Source: Bilophila wadsworthia ATCC 49260
Lineage (GTDB): Bacteria; Desulfobacterota; Desulfovibrionia; Desulfovibrionales; Desulfovibrionaceae
Length of the DNA: 64,000 bases
NCBI RefSeq assembly: GCF_000701705.1
Contig: NZ_JNJP01000008.1
Location: 27,383 to 91,382, forward strand
Direction of reading: 5' to 3'
Translations under genes and position numbers: made by a program
Part shown: positions 34,013 to 43,572 of the stretch, one piece after another
How positions within the stretch are numbered: the stretch's first letter is position 1
Layout: each line of letters begins with the position of its first letter
Notes under the pieces: model-generated
Database searches by the model: none
What the model saw: the letters and a program-made list of their open reading frames with translations, nothing else
Told to the model about the DNA's origin: nothing

Positions 34013-34774
34013 ATGACGCATTCACAAGAGACTCCAGACCAATCTCAAAAGGCTGAACCTCTTCCCGAAACACGGGAACCCCTCAAGGCATATCAAAGGC
34101 TTTCCGAGAAAATACAGGATGCTATCGAAAAGGGCGGGCTCAAGGTGGGGGATAAGCTGCCCCCCGAGCGGGCGCTTGCCGAAACGTTCGGCGTTTCGCG
34201 GAACAGCGTCAGGGAAGCCATCCGCACGCTCTCGGAGCAGGGCATCCTCAAGAGCCGCCACGGCGACGGGACGTACATCTGCGGTTCCGATCTCGCGCCG
34301 CTGACCGCCGCCCTGCTCAATGCCGTCGACACGGAAGGAAAGTCATTTGACCATATTATGGAGTTCAGGCTCGTCATCGAGCCGTCCATAGCCCGGATAG
34401 CCACGGCACGGCATTCCGCCGAACAGCTCCATCAGCTCAAGATCATTGTCTGCGATCAGCAGTTAAAACTCCTGCACGGGGAGAACGACGGCGAATTGGA
34501 CGCCCAATTCCATACCCTCTTGGCGGCGGCGACCGGAAACCCGGTTTTCGTCGACATTGTCAGCCATCTGAACGAGCTCTTTTCCCACAACCGCGCGGAC
34601 GATGTCCGTCTGAAGAGGCGGATGGAAGAAGCCATCAACGAGCATCTGATGATCATCGATGCCCTTGAACGCAAGGATGCGGACGCCTGCTCCGACGCGA
34701 TGGCGCGCCATCTCCATGCCGTGGCGGAAAAGCATTTTCTGGCGCAGTCCCGGGAAAGGGGGAGCGCATGTTGA
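34013..34774 (+). CDS. FadR-subfamily GntR transcriptional regulator
   Basis: A 253-aa regulator: an N-terminal winged helix (about 27-95: KVGDKLPPERALAETFGVSRNSVREAIRTL, EQGILKSRHGDGTYI) and an all-helical FCD ligand domain (EFRLVIEPSIARIATAR, DAQFHTLLAAATGNPVF, EHLMIIDALERKD), with metal-type Asp/His residues in the second half. FadR-type regulators respond to organic acids or amino-acid-derived ligands. It is upstream of an M20 peptidase gene, the likely target besides itself. Confidence 0.93.
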   Translation: MTHSQETPDQSQKAEPLPETREPLKAYQRLSEKIQDAIEKGGLKVGDKLPPERALAETFGVSRNSVREAIRTLSEQGILKSRHGDGTYICGSDLAPLTAALLNAVDTEGKSFDHIMEFRLVIEPSIARIATARHSAEQLHQLKIIVCDQQLKLLHGENDGELDAQFHTLLAAATGNPVFVDIVSHLNELFSHNRADDVRLKRRMEEAINEHLMIIDALERKDADACSDAMARHLHAVAEKHFLAQSRERGSAC

Positions 34775-35031
34775 CCGCCACCGCTGCGCCGCATCCGGCG
34801 GCCCCTCCAGCCTCTTCACCCACTTCCCTCTTTCCGGCTTTCTTGCCATTCCCTTTCCCCCGTTTTTCCGGCGGCGTTCCCGCAATCTTCCCCCATGCGC
34901 GATGACCCGCGCCTTCGGCCCCAAAGTGCTTTTCAATGCCAATGCATTGGAAAGAGACGGTTGATGTGTCAACGGCACGGAAAGGCGACTTTCCTCCTCA
35001 GCGTAATTTTTTGCCGATTGGAGAACCCCGC

Positions 35032-36240
35032 ATGGACCTCACGTTATGGAAAGACAAGCTTGATGCGTATCTCGACCCTCAGGAAGGCGACATGCTCCGT
35101 TTGCTGGAGCGGATCGTCAACATGGATTCCTTCACGACCAACGCGCAGGATGTGGACCAATTGGGGACCGTCCTGACGGATTGGTTGCGCGAGGCGGGTT
35201 TCCAGACGTTCATGATGCCCAAGACGGAAGCGCCCGCCGACGAGCCGTGGCAGGCGGATCTTGGCCACGTCTTCATGGCCAAGACGCACGGGCGCGAAGC
35301 GGAGCCGGGGATCGTGTTCCTCGGGCATATGGATACGGTTTTCCCCAAGGGTACGGCGCAGGCGCGGCCCTTCAAGATAGAGGGCGATCGGGCCACCGGG
35401 CCCGGCGTGGCCGACATGAAGGCGGGGCTTGTGGCCAACCTGTTCGCGGCGCGGGCCCTGAAGCGGCTCGGCCTGATCGATTGCCCCATGACCCTCATGT
35501 TCTCGCCCGATGAGGAGCTGGGCTCCCCCTCGGCTTCCCGGACCTTGGCGCAGGTCTTGCCCGGCGCACGCGCCGCCATCAACTCGGAACCCGGCGGCCC
35601 CGGCGGGCTTGTCACCGTATCCCGCAAAGGTTCAGGCCATATGTTCCTGAAAGTACAGGGCAAGGCGTCCCACGCGGGGCGCTGTTATGCGGACGGGGCT
35701 TCGGCCATCCTTGAAATCGCGCACAAGACGCTGGCGATCGACACTTTTTTGGATCTGGACCGTGGGCTCACCGTCAATACGGGCCTGATCAGCGGCGGGG
35801 TTTCCGCCAACTCCGTGGCCCCGTGGGCCGAATCCCGCATCCATCTGACCTACAGGACGCTTGAGGACGGGCAAAAGGTCGTCGCGGGCATCCGTGACGC
35901 CGTTTCCCGCACCGTGATCCCCGGAACGTCGGCCTCCATCAGCGGCGGGCTGCGCCTCTATCCCTTCGAGCGCTGCGAAGCGGGCGACAAGCTCTTCGGG
36001 CTCGTCAAGGACGCCGGGGAGCTCCTCGGCATGTCCATCAAGGGCCAGCATTACGACAGCGCGTCCGAAGCCGGCTTCAGCTCCAGCCTCGGCGTCCCCA
36101 CCATCTGCAATATGGGCCCGGAAGGGGAACATATCCACTCCCTCAACGAATACCTTGTCCCTTCTTCCATCGTGAAGCGGTGCAAGCTCATCGCCCTGAC
36201 GGCGCTGCAGGCTTCCCGCGTTTTCCAGCCGGGCAAATAA
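35032..36240 (+). CDS. M20-family metallopeptidase (carboxypeptidase G2-like)
   Basis: A 402-aa zinc peptidase: FLGHMDTVFPKGTA (His and catalytic Asp), GPGVADMKAGL (bridging Asp), FSPDEELGSPSAS (catalytic Glu and Zn Glu), NSEPGG and a C-terminal His region NMGPEGEHIHSLNEYL. The dimerisation domain is central (GKASHAGRCYADGASAI). No signal peptide, so cytosolic. The family removes C-terminal Glu/Asp-type residues or N-acyl groups. It lies 258 bp after the GntR gene and is closely related to the protein at 51185. Start chosen with GGAG upstream. Confidence 0.92.
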   Translation: MDLTLWKDKLDAYLDPQEGDMLRLLERIVNMDSFTTNAQDVDQLGTVLTDWLREAGFQTFMMPKTEAPADEPWQADLGHVFMAKTHGREAEPGIVFLGHMDTVFPKGTAQARPFKIEGDRATGPGVADMKAGLVANLFAARALKRLGLIDCPMTLMFSPDEELGSPSASRTLAQVLPGARAAINSEPGGPGGLVTVSRKGSGHMFLKVQGKASHAGRCYADGASAILEIAHKTLAIDTFLDLDRGLTVNTGLISGGVSANSVAPWAESRIHLTYRTLEDGQKVVAGIRDAVSRTVIPGTSASISGGLRLYPFERCEAGDKLFGLVKDAGELLGMSIKGQHYDSASEAGFSSSLGVPTICNMGPEGEHIHSLNEYLVPSSIVKRCKLIALTALQASRVFQPGK

Positions 36241-36242
36241 AA

Positions 36243-36271
36243 AACCTGCCACAGGCCTGAACTGGCAGGTT
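36243..36271. terminator. Hairpin after the M20 gene
   Basis: A perfect 9-bp stem (36243-36251 with 36263-36271) starts 3 nt after the stop codon. The A-run before it would serve as a U-run on the minus strand; in the plus direction no T-run follows. Likely the end of the M20 transcript. Confidence 0.6.
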
Positions 36272-36810
36272 CGGGCTATGGCAGGCAAAGACAGCCAGCG
36301 CGGTGTTCCACGGCAAGGGAGCGCATCGCCTGGCGGCGAAACGGGTAAAGGCGATACGTCGTGGTTTGCCTGCGGTTTTGCGGATCGCGGGCAAAACAGA
36401 AAGGGCGGCGTTTGCCGTATGGAGGGAAACCAGCGGGTTTTCCTCTTCGGGCTGTTGCAGTAGCCGGGTGCCGCCGTGGTTTCCTGACGTTTCCCGCGTC
36501 CTCCTTCATCCGGCATGAAGGGGGATACTTTTGTGGATAAGGGGAAAGGCTTCATCCGAAAGAATCGTTTGCTTTCGATCCGTTAGGCTATTCCGTGTAC
36601 AAAAGGACGCGCCTCGCTATGGTGAACATATCAGATGAACATGCGCAAAGAGGCCCTGCGCGGAACTTCGAGCGGGGCCTCTGCTATGGCGATGGCGCAT
36701 GTTCCCGAAAGGATGGACCACTGGGCGGTTCCCCTCCCATTGGTTTTGGGAAGAGGAATCTCCCGAACCATGTGAAGCCTGAACCCAATGGATCTGGGAG
36801 CTGCTCAGCC
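36272..36810. other. Non-coding stretch between M20 and recombinase genes
   Basis: About 540 bp between convergent genes. No gene is supported. It holds the structured palindrome listed separately and two copies of GAACAT ahead of it (36623-36642 region), so it may be a recombination site. Confidence 0.5.
36637..36704. repeat. Nested palindrome near the tyrosine recombinase
   Basis: GAACATGCGC (36637-36646) pairs perfectly with GCGCATGTTC (36695-36704). Inside, AGAGGCCC (36649-36656) pairs with GGGCCTCT (36675-36682). The 68-nt element lies ~110 bp from the recombinase stop codon. It could fold as a structured recombination site or as a transcript end. Confidence 0.6.
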
Positions 36811-37869
36811 TTATTCTATTCTTTTTATTGGTTCATATGAATGGGATTTATTGAAGGCGGTCCCCGCCGGGACCATTAGCTGCGCCGCTTCGTTGTACAG
36901 CATGGTCGTGTCGATGGAAGCATGTCCCGCAAGCGCCTGTATGCTTTCAAGGCGGACCCCCTTGCTGGCGAGATAGGTAAAACAGGAGTGGCGGAACCAG
37001 TGCGGGGAGACATCCGGCCTGTTCATGAGTGCCGTCAGCCATTTCTTGACCATATGGTACAGGGCGTGGCGTCCGATCCGCCGGGATGGTTTTCTGAGGT
37101 TTCCAAAGATGGGCTGATTTGGAGACGTCCCGGTCAGTTTTCCATATTCGTTAAGGCCTTCGTCAATTTCATCAGGAAGATAAATGCGCCTTTCCTTTGA
37201 GCCCTTGCCCAGGACATTGAAATAGCGTTGCCCCTGCCAGACGGTGACGTCTTTCCAGCAGAGGGAAACGGCCTCTTCGCCGCGCAATCCGGTCATAAAG
37301 AGAGTCTTCAGAAGGAGAATGTCCCGCTGCGGGGCTCCGTGTTCTGCAAGGCGGTCGAACAGGAGCAGCATCTCCGATTCAGAAAGGCTGTGCGTGAGGT
37401 TCCCGGGGAGTGAAATCCCCGCGCCGTCCTTCCGTTTTTTAATGAATGCCGTGGGGTTCAGGGCAATGGCGCCCGTGTCTGCCAGCCGTTTGAAGTAACT
37501 TTTCAGAGCTCCGATAATCGTATTCACCGAACGGGGCTTGAGGCCTTTCATCCTGCATTGCCTGATATAGCTTTCGACATCACGGGCCGTAACGGAGAAC
37601 GAAGGCTTCCGGGCGTAGTTCAACAGCTCGACGACATAGCGGCAATACAGTTCCACGGTCGCCAGCGATTGCGTGTAAACGGCATTGAGGAAAACAAGGA
37701 TGATGCGCTCGTCGGGAAGCAGTTCACCTTGTGCGGATACGTAGGCCGAGACGTCCGCGTATTCGAGGCTTCGGTCAAAGTACCGCAGTATCCGTTTTCT
37801 GCTAAGAGGCTCCCAGTCGTCCAAGACAGGGAGTTCTCCGTTGGAGATGATTTCAGGGAGCGTTGCCAT
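36811..37869 (-). CDS. Tyrosine recombinase/integrase
   Basis: A 352-aa XerC/XerD-like recombinase: an N-terminal SAM-like core-binding domain (about 40-130) and a catalytic domain with Arg I (TGLRGEEAVSLCWKD), HxxR (HWFRHSCFTYLAS), His (ALAGHASIDTT) and the Tyr nucleophile (LYNEA). All catalytic residues are present. It stands alone with no excisionase, phage or conjugation genes nearby, so it could be the remnant of an island or a local DNA inverter. Start at 37869 follows AGGG; an ATG 21 codons upstream is less likely. Confidence 0.9.
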   Translation of the reverse strand: MATLPEIISNGELPVLDDWEPLSRKRILRYFDRSLEYADVSAYVSAQGELLPDERIILVFLNAVYTQSLATVELYCRYVVELLNYARKPSFSVTARDVESYIRQCRMKGLKPRSVNTIIGALKSYFKRLADTGAIALNPTAFIKKRKDGAGISLPGNLTHSLSESEMLLLFDRLAEHGAPQRDILLLKTLFMTGLRGEEAVSLCWKDVTVWQGQRYFNVLGKGSKERRIYLPDEIDEGLNEYGKLTGTSPNQPIFGNLRKPSRRIGRHALYHMVKKWLTALMNRPDVSPHWFRHSCFTYLASKGVRLESIQALAGHASIDTTMLYNEAAQLMVPAGTAFNKSHSYEPIKRIE

Positions 37870-37897
37870 GCCAAGCCCTAGGGTTCCGGTTGATTCT

Positions 37898-37929
37898 CTA
37901 TTTAACTTAACACTTATTAAGATAAATAG
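37898..37929. repeat. AT-rich inverted repeat upstream of the recombinase
   Basis: Thirteen-base arms (37898-37910 and 37917-37929) match with one mismatch around a 6-nt centre, 28 bp upstream of the recombinase start in otherwise GC-rich DNA. It is either an autoregulatory operator or a recombinase core site. Confidence 0.6.
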
Positions 37930-38359
37930 CAAACCGCCCCAAAAGCTGTTTTCCTGTTCAGGCGTCCAGCGCGCCGTTTACGCTTCTTTAGGTCTTCCAT
38001 GAAATACGAGTCAAAGATTTTTTTAAAATGCCTTAAAACGGAAATTTGAAGGAACAATCTGAAGCGTTCCGTCCCCGGGCCGCTTCTGAATACGAATGCT
38101 TTCCTCCACGGCCATTGGCTCAGGCGTCTGGGCTGGCGGAATCCCCGGCATCGGTTTCCTTCCGCGCCACTGCGGTGAGGCGTGACGGCTGAGGCCGCCA
38201 CGCCCGATACGGAGGATGCAGTATATCGCTTGCGTTCCGGAAAGGTGGGATCACGGAGGACGCGGCATTCTCCGGCGCTGTTTTTGTTTGCCCGCGCGTG
38301 GTGTTCTGGGGTATGGTCTGCTTGCCGGTTGAAAATCTTTTTATCTTATGAGGGAGTTC
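37930..38359. other. Divergent intergenic region, recombinase/MarR
   Basis: About 430 bp with no supported gene. It should contain the MarR promoter; the AT-rich segment just before 38350 is the most likely place. Nothing else recognised. Confidence 0.4.
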
Positions 38360-38857
38360 ATGCCCAAAGATTACACGCAACGCCGCAACGAGCGATGGGA
38401 AACGGTGTTTCCCGGCATCGGGCTTGAAAGCATCCTCGGCAGGATTCTCCGTATCGCGCGCTATCATAACCATAAAAGTACGGAAACAATGAAGCCCTTC
38501 GGCATCAAGAACGGAGAGGCCGACGTGCTGTCGGCGCTGCTTCATGCCGGGCCACCGTATACGCTCAATCCGAAAGACATCACGAAACAGGCCTACAGGA
38601 CTCCGGGGGCGATCACCAACGTCATGGATCACCTTGAGGAAAAGGGGCTGATCCGGCGCAATGCGGATCGGGAGAACCGTCGGAACGTCCTTGTGGAATT
38701 GACCCCGGAGGGGCTGGAGATGGCCCGCGAGTCGTTCCTCGCCCAGACGGACATGGAAAAGCGGCTGCTTACCATGCTTTCCCCGGAAGAAAAGGAGCAG
38801 CTCCAGACGCTCTTGAAGCGCATCCTGCTGGATCTGGAAGAGCGCGGGGAAGTCTAG
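38360..38857 (+). CDS. MarR-family transcriptional regulator
   Basis: A 165-aa MarR protein with winged helix (PFGIKNGEADVLSALLHAG, PKDITKQAYRTPGAITNVMDHLEEKGLIRRNADRENRRNVLVELTPEG). The start at 38360 follows GAGGGAG; an ATG 4 codons upstream is also possible. It is convergent with the symporter gene, so its targets are not obvious from position. Confidence 0.93.
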   Translation: MPKDYTQRRNERWETVFPGIGLESILGRILRIARYHNHKSTETMKPFGIKNGEADVLSALLHAGPPYTLNPKDITKQAYRTPGAITNVMDHLEEKGLIRRNADRENRRNVLVELTPEGLEMARESFLAQTDMEKRLLTMLSPEEKEQLQTLLKRILLDLEERGEV

Positions 38858-38899
38858 GCCGCGTCCCCGCAAGGCCCGTTGAGGGCATCCATTGAAAAG

Positions 38900-38930
38900 A
38901 GCCCCCGGAAAGCGTTTTCCGGGGGCTTTG
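38900..38930. terminator. Bidirectional intrinsic terminator
   Basis: A perfect 12-bp stem (38900-38911 with 38916-38927) lies between the convergent MarR and symporter genes, with short T/A tracts on both sides, so it can end both transcripts. Confidence 0.85.
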
Positions 38931-38948
38931 CCATAGGTGCTGCCGGAT

Positions 38949-40316
38949 CTAGAACTGCTTAGGCCCGATCAGCTTGAACACCCTCAGGATGGTGTAGTTG
39001 GCGAGGAACGTCAGCGCAAAGAGCCCGAGCGTGGCGGGCATCCCCCAGTCGTAGACGACGTAGCCGTGGAAAATGAAATTGACGTAGAAGAAGATGAACA
39101 CGGCCATGTTCCACATGCCCGCCTCCACGGAAACCGTGGTCTTCAGCTCGCTGTCCACCATGCGCAGCAGGATGAGCCCGGTGGGGATGGTCCCCGTGCA
39201 GGTCCCGAACATCATGACCGTCCGCTCGAAGGAATAGCCGGGGACGCGGCGTCCGAAGTACAGGATGAAGAACAGGGTGAAGACGGCGAGGACCACGGAA
39301 AGGACGATGATGGGGAGGATGTAGTCCTTCACCACCGCGAACTTGATGCCGATGAGGGTGCTGAGCAGCAGGAATTCCATCATCCAGCCGGTCAGCCGGG
39401 TCATGGAGTCGCCGTCGATGAGATGGACGATGCCGAGCTTCCGCATCACGAAGCGGATCAGCATCCCGGATACCATATTGATCAGGAAGAACAGCCCCCA
39501 CATGGTCCCGCCGATGCTCGAAGGCACGCGCGTAGCCACGGCCTCGACGGCGTAATAGGCCAGCATCCATGCGCCCAGCACCAGCGCCAGCTGGAGGGCC
39601 AGCGAATCGACGTTGGAGTTCTGCGTGACCTGGCGCAGGCCGCAGGGCCGGTTCTCCGGTGCGAGCAGGCCGGTCTTCACTTCTTCCGGGACGCTGCCCA
39701 CGGGGTAGGTGTTCAGCCCCTTCCGCACGCCCCAGCGCACCAGCGGCACGCCGATGGCGAACGCCACGATGAAGCCGGCCCCAGCGAAGGTCATCCCGAG
39801 CTGCCCCATGCCGGAATGTCCGAACTTTTCCCAGACCAGCCCGGTGGAAATGGCCTGCCCCGGCCCCGCCGCGAACCCCTGCGCCGCGAGGAAGCCGATG
39901 GATTCAAGATAATCCCGCCCGGTCAGCGCGTTGAGCAGATAGACGATGCCCGTCGCGAGGATGAGCTGCGAACAGAGGCCCATGTAGAACATCTGCGCCT
40001 GCCAGATCGAACCGCGCACCATTTCCTTGGTCGCGGAGCCCTTGCTCTGGTCGACCTTGCTCATGCCCCTCAAGCCGATGCAGACGAAGGAAATGGTGAA
40101 GAAGTGGTAGGCCAGCGCCGGGTACAGTTCGGGCTGGACCTGCGGAAAGCCCGTGGTGTTGAGGATGAAAAAGCCGATCACCCCGCCCGTGAGACAGGCG
40201 GGAACCATAAAATTCTGGAGAAACTTGATCTTGGCCCGAAGCAGGACGCCGAGGATGAGAAGCAGAGACAAGAATCCGAATGCGATCAGTAAGGACATGT
40301 CGAAAAAGGGCTTCAT
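38949..40316 (-). CDS. GltS-like sodium:glutamate symporter family protein
   Basis: A 455-aa membrane protein with about 11-12 hydrophobic helices, similar to GltS/ESS-family carriers: FMVPACLTGGVIGFF near helix 2, FAAGPGQAISTG in the first re-entrant region, and MFGTCTGTIPTGLILLRMVD in the second half mirroring it. These repeated Gly-rich loops form the substrate and Na+ sites in this family. AGGAGAA precedes the ATG at 40316. 32 bp downstream of the amidohydrolase, so co-transcribed and probably importing a related carboxylate/amino-acid-like substrate. Confidence 0.85.
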   Translation of the reverse strand: MKPFFDMSLLIAFGFLSLLLILGVLLRAKIKFLQNFMVPACLTGGVIGFFILNTTGFPQVQPELYPALAYHFFTISFVCIGLRGMSKVDQSKGSATKEMVRGSIWQAQMFYMGLCSQLILATGIVYLLNALTGRDYLESIGFLAAQGFAAGPGQAISTGLVWEKFGHSGMGQLGMTFAGAGFIVAFAIGVPLVRWGVRKGLNTYPVGSVPEEVKTGLLAPENRPCGLRQVTQNSNVDSLALQLALVLGAWMLAYYAVEAVATRVPSSIGGTMWGLFFLINMVSGMLIRFVMRKLGIVHLIDGDSMTRLTGWMMEFLLLSTLIGIKFAVVKDYILPIIVLSVVLAVFTLFFILYFGRRVPGYSFERTVMMFGTCTGTIPTGLILLRMVDSELKTTVSVEAGMWNMAVFIFFYVNFIFHGYVVYDWGMPATLGLFALTFLANYTILRVFKLIGPKQF

Positions 40317-40348
40317 ACGCGTTCTCCTGATGTGGGAGGGACCGAGGG

Positions 40349-41563
40349 TTATTCCGGGCACGGCGGGACGGCGTCCGTCAACTCGCCGTCCCGTGCGACA
40401 AGGACGCCGCGCTTGATCACAAACCGGGGCATGGGGCCTTCGAGCAGGGCGCAGGCCCTGTTTTCGACGGGGAACACGACCAGATCCGCCCAACAGCCTT
40501 CCGACAGCCCGTAGTCGGGCAGGCCCAGCACGGACGCGCTGCCGTATGTGCCCGCGTCGTAAGCCAGTTCCAGATCCTCACGGCGGCGGAAGTCGCTGAG
40601 GTAGGCCAGCAGCATGACCCGCTCGCGCATGTCGTTCATGCCGTAGGGCCCCCAGAGGTTGCGCATGTTGTCCGTACCGACGCCGTAACGGACCTGCCAG
40701 CGCCGGGCCTGCTTGAGGGAGGGGAAGGGGACATGGCCGGGGGCGTGGGTGATGATGCCGATGCCGAGCTCCTGAAAGGCTTCGGCTATGGGCTGGTACC
40801 GGGTGTCGGGGAGGTTGGCGAGGCACCACGCGTGGCTGATGGTCACGCGGTCGCGGAGATCGTATTCCCGGATTTTCTTGAAGAGCAGATCGAGCGAGAA
40901 AAGGCCCATCGAACCGAACTCATGCAGGTGCAGATCCACTTTGGCGCCGTGTTCGGCGGCCAGACGCAGGGTCAGCTCCACGGAGCGCACGGGATCGCGG
41001 TCCCGGTCGCAGGGGTCGGCCCCGCCGATACTGGAGGCTCCAGCGCGCAGGGCCGCGGCAATGGTCTGTTCGGGATCGGTCTTCATGTTCAGGATGCCGT
41101 TTGAGGGCATGGCGACATACTCGATGTCCAGCACGTCCCGGAAGGCTTCCCGGGCGCGGGCCGCGTCTTCAAGCTCCGCAAGCCCGAACACGCCCACGTC
41201 GATGTGGCCCCGCACATGGGTCGTACCGCGCCGGATCGCTTCCCGGAACTGCACGTAACAATTCCTCAGGCTGTTCATGCGGCCGTGGTTGGCGAGGTAT
41301 TCGGCTTCCGCCTTCGCACGCCCCGGGACCGTATCCGCATAGTCGTAGTCGACCCACGGTCCGCCCACAAATGTCTGTGCCGGATGGATATGGGCGTTGA
41401 CGAAACCGGGCGCCGCCATGTGCCCTTCGGCATCCAGGCGGGTGTCCGCGAGGGACGGAGGCAGATCGGGCGCGATCCGGACAATCCGTCCCGCATCGAC
41501 GAGTATGTCGGCACAAACGCCGGACGGTGTTTTCACATGCTGCAACAGCAGTTGTGCGGCCAT
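40349..41563 (-). CDS. Amidohydrolase of the cytosine deaminase/TRZ type
   Basis: A 404-aa amidohydrolase: metal ligands HIH in PGFVNAHIHPAQTF, VDLHLHEF, ISHAWCLA and GVGTDN (Asp). This is the CodA/atrazine-chlorohydrolase-like subtype that deaminates or hydrolyses heterocycles and cyclic amides. Start at 41563 follows GGAGGT; an ATG 4 codons earlier lacks a site. It feeds into or accompanies the symporter downstream. Substrate unknown. Confidence 0.88.
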   Translation of the reverse strand: MAAQLLLQHVKTPSGVCADILVDAGRIVRIAPDLPPSLADTRLDAEGHMAAPGFVNAHIHPAQTFVGGPWVDYDYADTVPGRAKAEAEYLANHGRMNSLRNCYVQFREAIRRGTTHVRGHIDVGVFGLAELEDAARAREAFRDVLDIEYVAMPSNGILNMKTDPEQTIAAALRAGASSIGGADPCDRDRDPVRSVELTLRLAAEHGAKVDLHLHEFGSMGLFSLDLLFKKIREYDLRDRVTISHAWCLANLPDTRYQPIAEAFQELGIGIITHAPGHVPFPSLKQARRWQVRYGVGTDNMRNLWGPYGMNDMRERVMLLAYLSDFRRREDLELAYDAGTYGSASVLGLPDYGLSEGCWADLVVFPVENRACALLEGPMPRFVIKRGVLVARDGELTDAVPPCPE

Positions 41564-42227
41564 GCGGACCTCCATAATTTTATATTAAAAAGTTTAATAT
41601 TGAATTATAATTTTCTGATACTCCGGCCGTGAGCAAAAGGCAAGAGAAAAATGCACATTTCGCACAAGCGATATATGAAAAGAAATGAAGAGGTTCCGTG
41701 TAGTACGTTGAGGCTGCCGCGTGAAAGCGTGGGGGGACGGGAAAGCGTGGGCGGCATCCGGTATGGGTTCTGGAGAAACAAAAAGATGAGGAGAGGGGGA
41801 ACAGGCGCGCAGGCCGTCAGGTTTTGGGAAGGGGATCCCCGCAATGCTTCCCTGCCGCCTCAAGGCCAATCGGCGTTGAAGTATTCTATCATGCGGTAAT
41901 ATTGACAGTACAAACAAGTTATTGCAAGAAATGGCATAGGGAATGCCCGGAAAAGAGGCGGACACCCCGCGCACCGGAAAATGGGGCGGCGGTTTCCGCA
42001 AGGGTGCCTGTGGGGGTGTCGCTGGAGTACGGCGAAACCTTCCCCGGCGGGAACCCCGGCCCGGCGGAGTGCCGTCGAAGCCGCCCTCGCGGGCTTCCGG
42101 GATATCCGTACCGGCTCCTCAAACGTTGCGGCCGTCTTCACACGCCGTCCCGGACGGGGGCGGCGCGTTTCCTTTTGGCCGCCTTTTTCCAACGGCGCAT
42201 CGTATCTGCAACCTTCAATCGGCAAGA
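41564..42227. other. Divergent intergenic region, amidohydrolase/IclR
   Basis: About 660 bp. AT-rich near 41575-41660 (promoter side of the amidohydrolase) and around 41885-41935. An 11-bp direct repeat GAAAGCGTGGG occurs twice near 41725-41755. No gene is supported; the shadow frames overlapping it are unconvincing. Confidence 0.45.
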
Positions 42228-42980
42228 ATGGTTATGGATTCCAACCAAAAGACCATCAAAGGCGCGCAGAGCGTCTATCGCGTGCTGAACATTCTGGAAG
42301 AGGTGATCCTCTGCGGCGACCGCATGATAACCCCCAAAGAGCTGAGCGCGTCCCTCGATATCCCCGTTGCCACCGTCCACAGGCTGTTGACGGTGCTGCG
42401 CCAGAAAAATTTTGTGGCCTGCGACCCGGCCACCAAGAAATACCACATCGGGGATTCCTGCCTCATCAGCCCGCGCATGGACGTCGCCGCCTTTATCCGC
42501 GCCCGGTTTCTGCCGCTGGCGGAACGCATATCCCGCCGCTTCGGCTATTCGACCATCCTCTATGCCCGGAGCGGCTACGACGCCGTGTGCGTGGAGCGTC
42601 TCGACGGCTGGCATCCCATACAGGTTTTTCTCAATAAAACAGGCGACCGCCGCCCGCTCGGCATGGGATCGGCCACCCTTTCCATTTTAGCCGCCATGCC
42701 GGAAGATGAGGCGGAAATGATCCTTACCCACAACGAGCAGGAAATCCGGTTCGTGCTCAAGACGGATTTCTCGGCATTGCGCGGTTTCCTGGCCGAAGCC
42801 CGCCGGAAGGGGTATGCCTCGGCCCAAGGGATGCTGCTTGAAGGGACCATCGGCGTTTCCCATGTCCTGCGCATGGGGAATGAGGCCGTGGGGAGCATTG
42901 CCATAGACGCCGTCCGTTCCGAGCAATGGGACAAGGATCAACCGAAAATCATTCAAGAACTGCAAAGCGCCCTGTCCTGA
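42228..42980 (+). CDS. IclR-family transcriptional regulator
   Basis: A 250-aa regulator: an N-terminal helix-turn-helix (GAQSVYRVLNILEEV, TPKELSASLDIPVATVHRLLTVLRQKNF) and a C-terminal effector domain (ARSGYDAVCVERLDG, GDRRPLGMGSATLSILA, GTIGVSHVLRM). It lies 590 bp upstream of the racemase/oxidase/symporter cluster and divergent from the amidohydrolase, so either could be its target. No strong ribosome site before the ATG. Confidence 0.93.
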   Translation: MVMDSNQKTIKGAQSVYRVLNILEEVILCGDRMITPKELSASLDIPVATVHRLLTVLRQKNFVACDPATKKYHIGDSCLISPRMDVAAFIRARFLPLAERISRRFGYSTILYARSGYDAVCVERLDGWHPIQVFLNKTGDRRPLGMGSATLSILAAMPEDEAEMILTHNEQEIRFVLKTDFSALRGFLAEARRKGYASAQGMLLEGTIGVSHVLRMGNEAVGSIAIDAVRSEQWDKDQPKIIQELQSALS

Positions 42981-43510
42981 TCCCCCCACGCCGGGCCCAT
43001 TTGCGGTGTCCGCCGCTCCCCCTCCAGCGTGCGGCTGGAAGGTAACCCGCATCCCCGGCGCTTGCGCGTCCCCTTCCTTCCGGGGGCGGGCATTATCGCC
43101 CCGGGCCGGGTGCCCGATCTCCGCAGGGGCCGCAACTCCCGGTGTCGGCCCTCTTCGGTTCTCCGCCTTCCGGCTTCCGATTCGTCCCGCCCATTCCTTT
43201 CCCCGTTCCCCTGTCATCCCGCTCCGTCCCACTTTCGGGCCGGTTTCGCCTTTCAGGGCGCGGCCTTCTCGCCGCGTGCCGTCACTCCGCTTCCGCCCTG
43301 CTTTTGGAAGCCCGCCGTATCGGATCGTTCCTTTTTGAGCATTGGTGGGGCATTATAAAAATAACTATACAAGTAAGCGGATTAGAGGGAGGAAAAAGAG
43401 AAAAATGCTTTATCGGTAACGGCTTCATGATACTTTTTTCTTCTTTCCCCGCCGCCGCGCGCCTTGACGAAGGCTTATAAAACCGCTACTCAAATCATAT
43501 TGTAACACCT
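42981..43510. other. Non-coding stretch upstream of the catabolic cluster
   Basis: About 530 bp. GC-rich to ~43330 with shadow frames only, then AT-rich, consistent with a promoter region for the cluster starting at 43573. Confidence 0.45.
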
Positions 43511-43527
43511 TTATCATATTATGATAA
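43511..43527 (+). promoter_or_regulatory. Perfect palindrome, putative operator
   Basis: TTATCAT and ATGATAA are 7-bp inverted repeats separated by 3 bp, 46 bp upstream of the racemase start and inside its AT-rich promoter region. A dimeric regulator such as the nearby IclR protein is a candidate binder. Confidence 0.5.
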
Positions 43528-43572
43528 ATCATCCGGCCCTTCATCCGGCGCCAGCGCCCACGGGAGTGCACT

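Noticed and set aside
36637..36704. Integron attC site
   Set aside because: The palindrome lacks the RYYYAAC/GTTRRRY core sites, and the recombinase shows no integron-integrase-specific insert that I can see.
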